Shown piece by piece: positions 1 to 10,894 of a DNA stretch of 64,000 bases. Source of the stretch: Alternaria dauci (taxonomy: Eukaryota; Ascomycota; Dothideomycetes; Pleosporales; Pleosporaceae); contig NC_091281.1 of assembly GCF_042100115.1 (NCBI RefSeq), forward strand, positions 682,001 through 746,000, read 5' to 3'. Both the position numbers and the translations under genes were made by a program. Numbering within the stretch: position 1 is the first letter of the stretch; each line of letters opens with the position of its first letter. Under the pieces are notes generated by a model that searched no databases, was not told the DNA's origin, and worked only from the letters and a program-made list of their open reading frames with translations.

Positions 1-22
1 GCCATGTGCTAACTGATGGCAG

Positions 23-3000
23 AAATGGATCCTGGGTTCGACAAACGCGACTTCGAGTACCTGGTCAAATGGCAAGACAAGGCACACTACCATTCCACAT
101 GGGAAGACTACACGACGGCTGCAACATACAAGGGCTACCGCAAGTTGGACAACTACTACAAGGGTCCTGTCCAGAATGACATGTATGTCTACAGCCGCAA
201 GAACGCCGACCCAGAAGAGTACGAGCAGCACATGGTCGCACGCGAAGCTGAGCGCGAGAGCCAGCTCGATTTCCACGTCGTAGAGCGCGTCATCGACTCA
301 CGAGACGGCGAGGATGAGCTGGAATACTATGTCAAGTGGAAGGGTCTGACATACGAGTTCTGCACATGGGAACCTGCGTCGCTGGTCAGCCGCTTGTCGC
401 AATCCGAGATCGACCGATTCCTTGACCGCTCGTCGAACCGACCCTCCTCCGACGCCCGCGAGGCGAACCCGAATACCCGCAGGAAGTTTGTCAAGTTGGA
501 TGCGCAGCCTGACTACATCAAGTATGGTCAGCTGAGGTCCTTCCAACTTCAAGGTGTCAACTTCCTTGCGCACAACTGGTGTCGAGGCACAAACGTCATC
601 CTTGCCGATGAGATGGGTCTCGGAAAGACAGTGCAGACGGTGTCTTTCATCAACTGGCTGAGGCATGATCGGAGGCAAGATGGCCCCATGATCTGCGTTG
701 TGCCATTATCGACCATGCCTGCCTGGGCGGACACCTTCAACAACTGGACACCAGATGTCAACTATGTCATCTATACCGGTAGAGAAGAGGCTCGCAGCAT
801 CATCCGAGACAAGGAGCTGTTGGTTGACGGCAACGTGAAGAAGATCAAGTTCAACGTCCTCTTGACAACCTACGAGTACGTTCTTGCGGACTGGCAATTT
901 CTGCAGAGCATCAGCTGGCAGTTCCTTGCTGTCGATGAGGCCCACCGGTTGAAGAACCGCGAGTCGCAGCTGTACGATAGGCTGCGACAGTTCAAAGCAC
1001 CATGTCGACTTCTCATCACGGGTACTCCCATCCAGAACACACTGGGTGAGCTGGCCGCCCTGATGGACTTTCTTATGCCAGGAAAGATCTCCGTTGACGA
1101 GAACGTTGATCTTGCTTCGGAAGACGCCAGCCAGAAGCTTGCCGAACTCAGCTCAGCCATTCAGCCCTACATGATTCGCCGCACCAAGGAGAAGGTGGAG
1201 AACGACCTACCTCCCAAGTCTGAGAAGATTCTTCGAGTTGAACTGTCCGACATTCAGCTGGAGTACTACAAGAACATCCTCACCCGCAACTACGAGGCTC
1301 TTAATGAGGGTGGTGTGGGCCACAAGCAGTCTCTGTTGAACATTGTCATGGAGCTCAAGAAGGCTAGCAACCATGCTTTGCTCTTCCCCAACGCTGAGAA
1401 CAAGCTCGTCAAGCCCGGTGCGTCAAAAGAAGAGACTCTCAAGGCCCTCATTACCTCCAGTGGTAAAATGATGCTGCTGGACCGGCTCCTCGGAAAACTC
1501 AAGGCCGACGGTCACCGTGTGCTCATCTTCAGTCAGATGGTGCACATGTTGGACATCTTGACCGATTACCTCAAGCTGCGCAACTACCCCTTCCAGCGTC
1601 TGGACGGCACAGTCCCAGCGGCAGAGCGGAAGATTGCTATCGACCACTTCAACTCTCCCGGTAGTGAGGATTACTGCTTCCTGTTGTCGACTAGGGCGGG
1701 TGGTCTCGGTATCAACTTGATGACTGCTGACACCGTTGTCATCTTCGACTCCGACTGGAACCCTCAGGCAGATCTGCAGGCCATGGCCCGAGCTCATCGT
1801 ATTGGTCAACAGAAGCCTGTCAGCGTCTATCGTCTAGTCTCGAAAGATACCATCGAAGAGGAGATTCTGGAGCGTGCTCGCAACAAGCGTATGCTTGAGT
1901 TCATCACAATCCAGCGTGGTGTGACCGATCGTCAACAAAAGGAGCTCAACGACAAGATGAGTCGCGCTGCAGCAGAGCCGACTTCCGCCGATGATATCAA
2001 CAATATCCTCAAGCGTCGTGGACAGAAGATGTTCGAGCAGTCTGGTAACCAGAAGAAGCTTGAGGAGCTCGACATTGACTCCGTCTTGGAGAATGCTGAA
2101 GAGCACAAGACTGAGCAGGCTGCTGGTCTTACATCTGACGGTGGTGAAGAGTTCCTCCGGAACTTTGAGTACACTGATGTCAAGATCGATCTCGAATGGG
2201 ACGACATCATTCCGAAAGAAGAGCTGGAGGCAGTCAAGGCCGATATCCAGCAGCGGAAAGATGAAGAAGAGACCCAGAAGTTGCTCGAAGAGAATGCTCC
2301 ACGAAAGCGCAAGGCAGCCTCAGCAAGTGCACGAGAGCAGCGAGCTGCAAAGAAGCGAGCACTCGAGGCTTCTCAAGTCGATGTCGATGATGACGAGCAA
2401 TCCGAGCCAGACGATAGCGTTAAGCGCGACCCGAAGCGCCCTCTCAACACGAAGGAGGCTCGTAATCTTATTGGCGCATACTGCCGGTATGGTTCGCTCG
2501 AGGAGCGTGGCGAGGAAATGCTCCGCGCGGCAAGGCTTGTCGGTCGGGACATGGGCGTAGTCAAAGCTACTCTCGATGAAATCATTGCCATGAGCACGCA
2601 GCTTGTTAAGGACGAGCAGACTAGGCTCAAGAACTTGGAGGCTGAGACTAAGCGCCCAATCACGAAGAAGGACAAGAAAGCCGTTCTTTTCGACTTCGGT
2701 AACGTCAAGAAGGTCAATGCAGAGACCATTCTGGAGCGACCCATCGAGATGCGCGTCCTGAAGGAAGCGGTTGAGGCAACGCCCGAGTGGCGCAACTTCC
2801 GGGTACCGGACGCTATCAAGCCCGCAAGCTACTCTTGTCCCTGGGGTGCACGCGAAGATGGTATGCTTTGTATCGGCATCCAGCGCCACGGCTACGGCGC
2901 GTGGATCCCCATCCGCGACGATCCAGAGCTTGGTCTGACTGACAAGTTCTACCTTGAGGAGCACCGTGTCGACAAGAAGGAAGAGCGGACCAAAGCTGAC

Positions 3001-3960
3001 GAGAAGAATGCCAAGTCCCCTGGTGCTGTGCATCTGGTTCGTCGCGCCAACTATTTGCTTACTGTCCTCAAAGACAAGAGCACGTCGGACCCCAATGTCA
3101 AGCGCCTGATGGAAAACCATCACCGCAACAACAAGAAGCATCAGCTGAACATTGCGCGACGGGCAGACAAGGGTGTTTCTGCTAGTCCTGCTCCAGCTGG
3201 CCTAGCACGTAAGGTACAAGGACGGGACTCGGAGCGTCCCACGCATCGCGCCCATAGCGGCAGCGAGATCCGTCGTCCTGACAGCCGGACTGAAGGTCGT
3301 CATCATGATCGGAGCCGGGATGATCGCCCTAGGCATAGCGACCAATACAGGCCGTCTGACGCCCACCGCAAGGAGCACCGCAACGACCGAGGCAGCATTG
3401 ATCGTCGTGTGCAGACGTCTGATCGGAACGGCACGCCAGAAAACCGCAAAAAGACCAACGGCGACGTGGATAGACAGCGTGTTAGGGATGATCGACCACG
3501 CCTCTCTGAGGACCGCCCACGCTCTCACAGTCAGAGCCAAGTGCCTGACCGCAGTGTGGAGACGCCTAAGCCCAAGGAGAAGAAGCCGGATGACTTCCTT
3601 GAGCGAAAGCTTCGACCGGTGCGCGACAATCTCGGCCGCCTTAAAAAGGCGACACCGAAGAACTACCCACAGAAGGAGACGATGGTCAAGGTGCTCAAGA
3701 TTGAGTTGATCGCTATCGGCAACTTCATTCGCGCAGAGACTCGCGACAATGCGGAGCTCGAGGATCGTCTATGGTAAGCATTCACGACGATGTTGTAGAG
3801 ATGTATACTGATTCTTGACAGGAACTATACGATCAACAACCATTGGCCTCGGCCCGGTGTCACCGTCGCGGCAGTCAAGGGCATGTACAACAAGATGCTG
3901 AGCCAGGAGAAGCCAGCGGCGAATGCGACTCCAACGAACGGACAAAAGAACGGCGCTTGA
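23..3960 (+). CDS. CHD1: CHD1-type chromatin remodelling ATPase, 5' truncated
   Basis: ATP-dependent nucleosome spacing factor of the CHD1/Hrp family, acting in the nucleus on transcribed chromatin. About 1,300 residues are visible. In order: the tail of chromodomain 1 ([14 protein letters not shown]), chromodomain 2 near nt 280-390 ([16 protein letters not shown]), SNF2 ATPase with DEMGLGKT near nt 607-630 and DEAH at about 931-945, helicase C with ARAHRIGQ near 1786, a SANT/SLIDE-like region near 2,500-3,080, an Arg/Asp-rich linker, and the CHD1 C-terminal helical domain ([16 protein letters not shown], about 3590). The window opens inside an intron: a TGCTAAC branch site at 7-13 precedes the acceptor CAG at 20-22, and an in-frame TAA at 10-12 rules out simple read-through, so the first exon lies upstream. 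A second intron is 3774-3821 (gtaagc...acag), giving a last exon 3822-3960. The ATG at 16 is not the true start. Confidence 0.93.
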
Positions 3961-4998
3961 GGATGCGTTCCTGTGCAGGTGCATAGTATGCCCATGCATC
4001 AGTCCACCACTTCCATCAAAGACATATGGGCGTTTTCGATTTCTACGGCGGCACACCGCCATGTATATTTGCAGCATAGCGTAGGTGTTCGGCTCGGTTG
4101 ACTACTCAAGACATGGCTAGTTACGGGCACTGTTTGCTTCTTCGTCTTTTTTCTTGTATTGCATGGACTGCCCAGTTAGGGCGTGTCCCGGTGTTTATGA
4201 TTTTAGCTGGGCGGCGCAAATAAAAACTAGCGTACAGGTTGTTGAACACGCATCGGCGGCGGCACTTGGGATAGTGCATACGATATTTCAAGAAGGGAAG
4301 GTATTTTTGCAAGGAGGGAATTCATCTTTAGCAACATGTAGATTCAGCACCTGCGGGTTTGCAACATGCAACGAACTACACACTTGGCGTCTTTGGCTCA
4401 CTGCATGATGTGGAGTTAGTGCACGCATGCTGATGGTGAGGTATTATTATTGTCCGACTGCAGCCTTGGCCTACGTGGAGGAAGGAAATTGATCACGCGA
4501 GTCATCTGCTGCCCAATCTTCCACATGTGCCGTCCTCCGGGGGTTTGGATTCTCGGTTGTCTAGAGTATTCGACGGCCCACACGTGGCTTGGAGGCCAAG
4601 CGGTGAGTGATGATCGGGGCGGTGGTGGCAGCAGCATGATGGAGCAACTGACACTGAGCGAATTCAAAGGCGACGAATGTCGGACACTGGAAGATCACAC
4701 GATCAAGGGACGCGTAGGGCTAGCGAGACATATGCGGCTGTGGGGAAGGGGCATGTGTACATATGTCTCTGGCTGGGGGATGTGTGGGAGAAAGTGTTAG
4801 TGCGAGTGCGATGACGCGCCAATGACAAGGGTCGCTGAAGGATCGTGCTCGCAGCGGTGGCTCCCGTCGCCGTCGGGCCATCAGGGTATCCTGTCTTCGG
4901 CGGGCGGCGCTTCTGCATAGCATTCTCGAATATACAGTCGCACGACTCCCCCAGGTCTGCTTGCAAATGCCTGGTCTTGACTCTCCACCACCATAGAT
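3961..4998. other. intergenic, CHD1 3' side to PPN1 5' side
   Basis: Both flanking genes point right, so this holds the CHD1 3' UTR and the PPN1 promoter. An AATAAA-like stretch (caaataaaaact, about 4216) could serve polyadenylation. A CCAAT box lies at 4819-4823, about 175 bp before the PPN1 start. Only short unconvincing ORFs occur. Confidence 0.5.
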
Positions 4999-7386
4999 AT
5001 GCTGCGCGTACGGGACGCATGTTTATGCGGGCTGCTCTTCTGGGCGCACGCGACCGCAGCTCCAGCTAATGCGGCAGGTGCTACAGAAAACAGCCGCGTT
5101 GCGGGTTCTGGAACCACTGACGCGGATAGTCGACGAAAGCTTACGGGCAGGTTCCTCCATATTACGGGTACGTCTTATCTGATCTTCAGGGCAGCGTCGC
5201 AGCTAACGTCATGACGTAGACTTTCATCCAGACCCATTCTACAAGACATATTCCAGCACAGAAGCCGACGCCGCGTGCCACCGCAGACATGGACCCGCCG
5301 GCCTCTACGGCGCAGAAACTACCGGCTGCGACTCGCCCTTTGCGCTCGTCAACCAGACGTTCCAATGGATAGAAGACAACCTAAAAGACCAAATCGACTT
5401 CGTCATATGGACCGGCGACTCGGCGCGGCACGACAATGACGAGGGGATACCGCGGACGCAGCAGCAGATCATCGAGCAGAATGAGTACATGGTCTCCAAG
5501 TTTGCCCAAGTCTTTGGACAGAGCCGCGGGGGCCATGGCCCCGACAGCTTCGCCATACCCATAGTGCCGACATGGGGGAACAACGACATCATGCCACACA
5601 ACATCTTCACTGCCGGCCCGAACAGATGGACCCTCAAGTATCTCGACATATGGCGCGGCTTCATACCTGAGGCGCAAAGGCATCAGTTCCAGCAAGGAGG
5701 ATGGTTCTCGGTCGAGGTGATCCCGGGCAAGTTGGCTGTCATCAGCTTGAACACCATGTAAGCGGGGAAAGAAGGATCGCGGTCTTCGGGACAGGAGCTA
5801 ACTTGCGCAGGTACTTCTTCACCTCCAACTCGGCTGTCGACGGCTGTGCAAAGAAACACGAACCCGGCTACGAACACATGGAGTGGCTGCGCATCCAGCT
5901 TCAAATCCTGCGAGATCGCGGCATGAAGGCTATACTCATCGGCCATGTCCCACCCGCTCGGGTCGACAGCAAAGCAAGCTGGGACGAGACATGCTGGCAA
6001 AAGTATACACTTTTCGTCCGACAGTTCCGAGACGTCATCGTAGGAAGCCTCTATGGGCACATGAATATCGACCACTTCATGCTGCAGGATTTCGAACACA
6101 TCGAAAAGGATACGGAAAACGGGAAAATGGGGGCAATCCAAAACGGGCCTTCGCTGGCCAACGATATCGAGCTTCTCGAGGACGGAGAGGTAACAGTGGC
6201 ATCCGCATCCGACTACCTGCTCAATCTGCGGGATGCCTGGGCTCAGCTGCCCGCGCCCCCGGCCAAGTCGAACAAGAAGTCGCGCTCGAAGAATGTCGAT
6301 GAAGGCGAGGACGAAGATTCTGTATGGACATGGCTCGTATCCCAGTTCGCGAAACCCTCGAAAGACCGAAAGGAAGAGAGGAAGAAGTATCTGGAGAAGA
6401 TTGGTGGGAGATACGCTGAGCGCTATGCGGTAACACACGTCGCACCCAGTGTAGTACCCAACTACTTCCCCACCCTGCGCATCATTGAGTACAACATCAC
6501 TGGTCTGGAACACCTCAACGTAGCCTCTAGCCCCATCAGTCCACAAACGATCGATCCACCCGTTGAGGAGCTGCCGATCACCGCTACGAACTTCGATGAC
6601 GACGAAGAATACCTTCGGGACGTGGAGACTGCGCGAAAGAAGAAACACAAAGGCAAGAAGGACAAGAAGAAGCCGCGAAAGTACAAATTCAAGGTTCCAG
6701 ATGGTCCCTCAAAGTCCTCCCCGCCTGGCCCAGCGTACTCGCCGCAGACGCTGACGTGGACGCGACATGTTCAATACTTTGCAAACCTCACGCACATCAA
6801 CAACGACTTTGTCGAGCCTCCGCCAGAGGTTCTTGGATCTGCCGCCACCGAAAGTTCGATAAACAAAGACTCTGCAAGCACCATTTTTGGTTTCGCAGTC
6901 AGTCCGGATGGCAAGCTTGAGAACAAGAAGTGGAACGAAGGCAAGCACAAGAAACACCAGGGCAAGCAACCCAGGCCAGAACCACATCCCAACGAGTTTG
7001 TATTCGAGGTTGAATACGATACGAAGAAGGACAGGGGATTTGCCGATCTCACAGTAAGGCGGTGGGTGGAGTATGCTAGGAAGATTGGATCATCTGCATC
7101 GAAAAGTGCTGAAGTAGAAGAGGAGGAGGCCGATGTGATCGAAGATGAAGACGACGAAGACGAACTCGACACGACAAAGGGAAAGAAGCACAAGCATAAG
7201 AAGGGGAAGAAGGGAAAGCATCACAAGAAACACAAGGCGTCAAGGGAATGGTTCACTTTCGTCAGGCGAGCATTTGTAGGCACCATGGATCCTCACGAGA
7301 TCAAGGAATTGTTCGGCGCGGGATTATCAGCATCATCAGCATCATCAGAAGCATTAGAAGAGGCGCAGGAGATTATGGAGTTGTAG
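4999..7386 (+). CDS. PPN1: endopolyphosphatase (vacuolar metallophosphatase)
   Basis: Endopolyphosphatase that cleaves long inorganic polyphosphate chains in the vacuole. Spliced as join(4999..5167, 5220..5757, 5811..7386), 760 residues; both introns have GTACGT/GTAAGC donors, and the second has a GCTAAC branch site next to its acceptor. The N-terminus (MLRVRDACLCGLLFWAHATAAPA) is a signal or anchor helix, as expected for a type II vacuolar membrane protein. Metal-binding motifs appear in order: HITDFHPD (built across intron 1), WTGDSARHDND, PTWGNND, GHVPP and GHMN. Very basic Lys/His-rich stretches occur late in the protein (KKHKHKKGKKGKHHKK near nt 7190-7230), a feature of fungal Ppn1 proteins. 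The gene ends tail-to-tail with ERB1. Family assignment is firm; exact substrate is inferred from the family. Confidence 0.92.
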
Positions 7387-8220
7387 GTGGTTGTTTGATG
7401 GGATGCATTAGAAGAGCTGTTGCTGAGGCACCGCTCATTGATACCCTGCTGGCGTTTGATGGCCGCTCTTTTTTCCCTTTTGGTCGGTTTTGTAGTGGAG
7501 ATGTGTATATGTAACTGGCGGGTGGTGGGATATTGGCAGTCTTGGTGTGCATAGCGAGGATTGCTTCGTCGCATAGCATGTCATGACATGGTTGAATATG
7601 TAGTATGAGAGAATGAGAACCAAATAAGAAGAATACACATACAATCGCGTACAAATCTATCCCAATGCCAGTACGACCATGATTTCTTTCTGCAGACCTG
7701 ATGCGAAAGCCCTTGCACAATAGTGGCCAAGTGCGTCGAATGTAACAGAGAGCGCGTTGACGGACAGTCTGAATGTACCGCATTCGGCAGGTTTCGCTGA
7801 AACCGTTGATGACGGCGGACTGTTACCCTTTCCACCGGAAGTCTTACCCCTACCCTCCAACCTCATCACCGCGCAACGCCAGATATTCAAACAAGATTGA
7901 TCACACCGATCGCTCCAGCGGAACAATCTCTCTAGAGTGAGAAAATCTAAATGCACTAGTTGGAATAATAGAAGAGAACATGAGAGTTGTGGTCGCAGGC
8001 GCGTTGGTGCTTACGCCCCAAGTCTGATCTTCCCTCACCAGCACACTTGATAGTTGATTCACCACAGGACATGTTATCATCAGTAGACCGCAGATAATCT
8101 GTAGACACAAAGTATGAAAAAAAGGCATAGAATCTGTTACATTTTCCATAACTGCTCCAACGCCATGCAGAATGCAAGTTCATGTTATCTCAAAAAAAAG
8201 GGCATATTAACACACAACAT
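7387..8220. other. convergent 3' region between PPN1 and ERB1
   Basis: Two genes converge here, so the stretch should hold both 3' UTRs. It is AT-richer than the flanking coding sequence. Short ORFs on the minus strand (around 7430-8180) have no recognisable domains. No other signal seen. Confidence 0.5.
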
Positions 8221-10629
8221 CTAGCTCCATAACCTCAACGTCCCATCTGCACCAGCCGACACACACCACGGCTCTCTAGGATGCCAATCTAGGCCCATAA
8301 CACCCAACCTGCTCTTGACCTTGTGTCCTCGCAGTACCTTCAATGGCACAATCGTCGCATTCTCCATGAGGTCGCCTACGACCTTTCCGTGGAAAATCTG
8401 AATGGTGCCGTCGTCGGAGGTATCGGCGAAAAGAGGGAGACCACCTTGGTGGAAGCGTACTGCACGGATAGCTTCCTTGTGGAAACGGAGAGTCTTGTAG
8501 GGTTTGTTGGAGAGATCGAGATCGTGCCAGAGGAGACGCTGTGTGGAAAAGTCAGTGTGTGGTTTTACTAATAGTCTAGTGTGACTCGAACTTACCTTGT
8601 CGTATGTTCCGACAATGATGTTGTCACCACCAGGATGCACATCGATAGACGAGATCCACTTGGCACCTGGTTGCAAGATTTTGACGAGTTCCTGCTTGGC
8701 GAGGTCGTAGCTGCGGATGGTGTTGCGGGTAGCGACGAAGAAGATGGCCTTGGAAGGATGGAATTGTGCGGTTTGAGCAATACCCTTTAGGCGGCGGAAG
8801 GGCAGTTGAGTGAGATGTTTCGAGACGGTGTGGATGGCTACGGCTGTGCTTTGACCACGAGGCGATACCGTGGCGAAATAGTCTCCTCTCCGGTGCCAGT
8901 TGATAATCTTGACAGCTGATCGGACTTCGACTTGAACGAGAACGCCCTTGTTTTCAAGGCGAGCTCCCGGACGGCTCCACTTGCCGGGTGCTTGCTTGGG
9001 TGCTTCGCCGTCATTTGATTTCGGCTTCGACGTTGCGTAACCCCAACCCGCGTCGAGGACCTCGCGACTGGCCTGCTCTACGTCTGGTGACAGAAGCGTG
9101 AACGGTACGATGAGGTAGACGTTCTCGCCACAAGCGGCGGCGACTACGGCGGCGTCCTTGGTAGGCCTCCACTGTACAGCGTCCACGGCCTCTTCATCAG
9201 ACAGCTTCGCATTCCAGACCTGGCGACCTGTCAGAATCTCCCAGATTCTCACATAGCCGTCGTCACCTCCGCTCGCAACAAAGATACCGTTGGGATCGAT
9301 CGACACACAGCGGACGCGTCCTTCTTGTCCACGGAATATCGCTGCGCAAGTAGTCGGGAAAGGCTTCAGCTCTTCCGGGTTGGGTAGCTTAGGCAGCAGG
9401 GATTCAGGGTCAATGTTGAGTCGGTTTCTTCGGATACGAGGAGCCAAGTACAGATCCAAGCTTCGCTCAAATCGTTCCTTGACGAATGTTTCGTAACCAG
9501 GAACCTTGCGCAACGCAGCGTAGTCCTTGGGCAGGAAGTCCCTCTCCCGGTCCTCCTCGTCTTGTTCCAGCCATGCCTGCTCCTCAGCCTTATCCGGTAG
9601 ATACTCGGGCGGTGGGTGGTAACTCGCTTCGTAGCCAGGCGGTGGCAGCTTGGGGGCGGGAATGTGCATCGAGTTGTCTGGTCGTGGCTTCTCGTCCGCC
9701 CATACATCGAAAGTGAAAGCGTCCTGCTCCTCTTCCTGCTCCTCGGGTGCCTTGTATGGCTGGATCCTGCCTTCTCTGATCGCCTTGACGAGTTTCATGA
9801 CACGCTTCGCCTCGTGCTTGGAAGGAATGAATCGTCGCTTGGGCTCTGGTGCAGCGCTGAGCGGCATGATTTCCTGGTGGCCAGAGAAGTAGGCAACCAT
9901 GTCTGGATATGGGTCGTATCCATCCTCAACCACCTCGTTCCTTGTGAGCTTCTTGAGCACCTGCAGCTCCTCGTCCGTCAAGTTCAGCGGCTTTCCTGTC
10001 TGAGGATCCGTCAAACCTGTCCAGCCCTTGGGTATATCAATGCTGTCCAACAGCGCGTCCAGTGCCTCGCCCTTGGCTGGGCGCATGATCTTCTTGCCGT
10101 TGATGTCGTAGCCAATGTGCGGGTATTCATCGTAGTACTTGAGGTCGATGTTTCCGATCGTGTTGGTAGCTTCGACATCAGAATCGTCCGACTCGTAGAC
10201 TGGGTCGATTTCCTTGTAGATGTAGCGGGTATTGCCGTGCGCGTCCGTGGTGACGGTGTAGTTGGGTTTGAGATCCTCATCGTCGTCCAATTCCTCTGTT
10301 CCATTGCCATATGCGTCGAGGTCCATTTCGTGTGTCGGCACGCCCTTCTTCTTGCGCAGCGGAACGTCTGAGGTGTTCAAATTGCGCATTTCCTCACGAA
10401 TTTGCTCAGAGTCGCTGTCTTCCTCATCCTCCTCTTCATCCTCGTCCGACAGACCCTCAATCACACTGCTGGCATCGGTATCGGCGTCTTCATCCTGGCT
10501 GTCGTCCGAGTCGTCCTCGGAATGCGACAGGATGCCTTCCAGCAGTCCGTCGCCCAGTTCGTCCTCTGAGTCACTGGGCTCAGGCGCCGGGCGCGTAACT
10601 ACCTTTCTCTTGCGCGGATTGACAGACAT
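8221..10629 (-). CDS. ERB1: ribosome biogenesis protein ERB1/BOP1
   Basis: Component of the PeBoW (Nop7-Erb1-Ytm1) complex needed for 27S pre-rRNA processing and 60S assembly in the nucleolus. complement(join(8221..8538, 8596..10629)), 783 residues. The N-terminal third is strongly acidic (SDSEDELG, then long D/E runs), followed by the BOP1NT domain with the conserved [16 protein letters not shown] and [13 protein letters not shown] blocks, then C-terminal WD40 repeats ending in [10 protein letters not shown]. The 57-bp intron 8539-8595 (gtaagt...cacacag on the minus strand) is a multiple of three with no stop, so unspliced sequence stays open; the spliced join [11 protein letters not shown] matches the family. 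Start chosen at the ATG encoding MSVNPRKRK; an in-frame ATG 21 nt upstream (MNSKHQI) exists but lacks the family pattern. Shares a 265-bp divergent promoter with PRP5. Confidence 0.94.
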   Translation of the reverse strand: MSVNPRKRKVVTRPAPEPSDSEDELGDGLLEGILSHSEDDSDDSQDEDADTDASSVIEGLSDEDEEEDEEDSDSEQIREEMRNLNTSDVPLRKKKGVPTHEMDLDAYGNGTEELDDDEDLKPNYTVTTDAHGNTRYIYKEIDPVYESDDSDVEATNTIGNIDLKYYDEYPHIGYDINGKKIMRPAKGEALDALLDSIDIPKGWTGLTDPQTGKPLNLTDEELQVLKKLTRNEVVEDGYDPYPDMVAYFSGHQEIMPLSAAPEPKRRFIPSKHEAKRVMKLVKAIREGRIQPYKAPEEQEEEQDAFTFDVWADEKPRPDNSMHIPAPKLPPPGYEASYHPPPEYLPDKAEEQAWLEQDEEDRERDFLPKDYAALRKVPGYETFVKERFERSLDLYLAPRIRRNRLNIDPESLLPKLPNPEELKPFPTTCAAIFRGQEGRVRCVSIDPNGIFVASGGDDGYVRIWEILTGRQVWNAKLSDEEAVDAVQWRPTKDAAVVAAACGENVYLIVPFTLLSPDVEQASREVLDAGWGYATSKPKSNDGEAPKQAPGKWSRPGARLENKGVLVQVEVRSAVKIINWHRRGDYFATVSPRGQSTAVAIHTVSKHLTQLPFRRLKGIAQTAQFHPSKAIFFVATRNTIRSYDLAKQELVKILQPGAKWISSIDVHPGGDNIIVGTYDKVSSSHTRLLVKPHTDFSTQRLLWHDLDLSNKPYKTLRFHKEAIRAVRFHQGGLPLFADTSDDGTIQIFHGKVVGDLMENATIVPLKVLRGHKVKSRLGVMGLDWHPREPWCVSAGADGTLRLWS

Positions 10630-10894
10630 GATTTGGTGTTTGCTGTTCACTTGTCACGTCGACCTCGGACTGTCGCAACTTCCCAAAAATTATCGCTAGC
10701 GTCCAAGATTTCGGTTTTAGCGCGTCGCACGTGCCAGGCGGCCATCAGCCAAGGAAACATACTCGGGGTCCCTATTCGTTACAACACTCAAACTCCGCAA
10801 CTCACTCATACCCCACGCCATTGCAACCGCCCGCATCGGCTGCTTGAAGACACCACATCGAGACTGATTGCAGCAGTAACTTCACCGACTCACG
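10630..10894. promoter_or_regulatory. divergent promoter ERB1/PRP5
   Basis: The 265 bp between the two starts must carry both promoters. It contains a CACGTG E-box at 10728-10733 within a GC-rich core (gcgcgtcgcacgtgcc). Pairing a ribosome-assembly gene with a splicing helicase suggests shared growth control, which is inference. Confidence 0.55.

Noticed and set aside
2320..3141. 273-codon minus-strand ORF inside CHD1
   Set aside because: Antisense shadow of a conserved coding exon; no domain and no start context of its own.
5683..6648. 321-codon minus-strand ORF opposite PPN1
   Set aside because: Lies wholly antisense to recognised metallophosphatase sequence and its translation resembles no family.
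9616..10371. 251-codon plus-strand ORF opposite ERB1
   Set aside because: Antisense to the BOP1NT-coding exon; composition follows the reverse complement of acidic codons.
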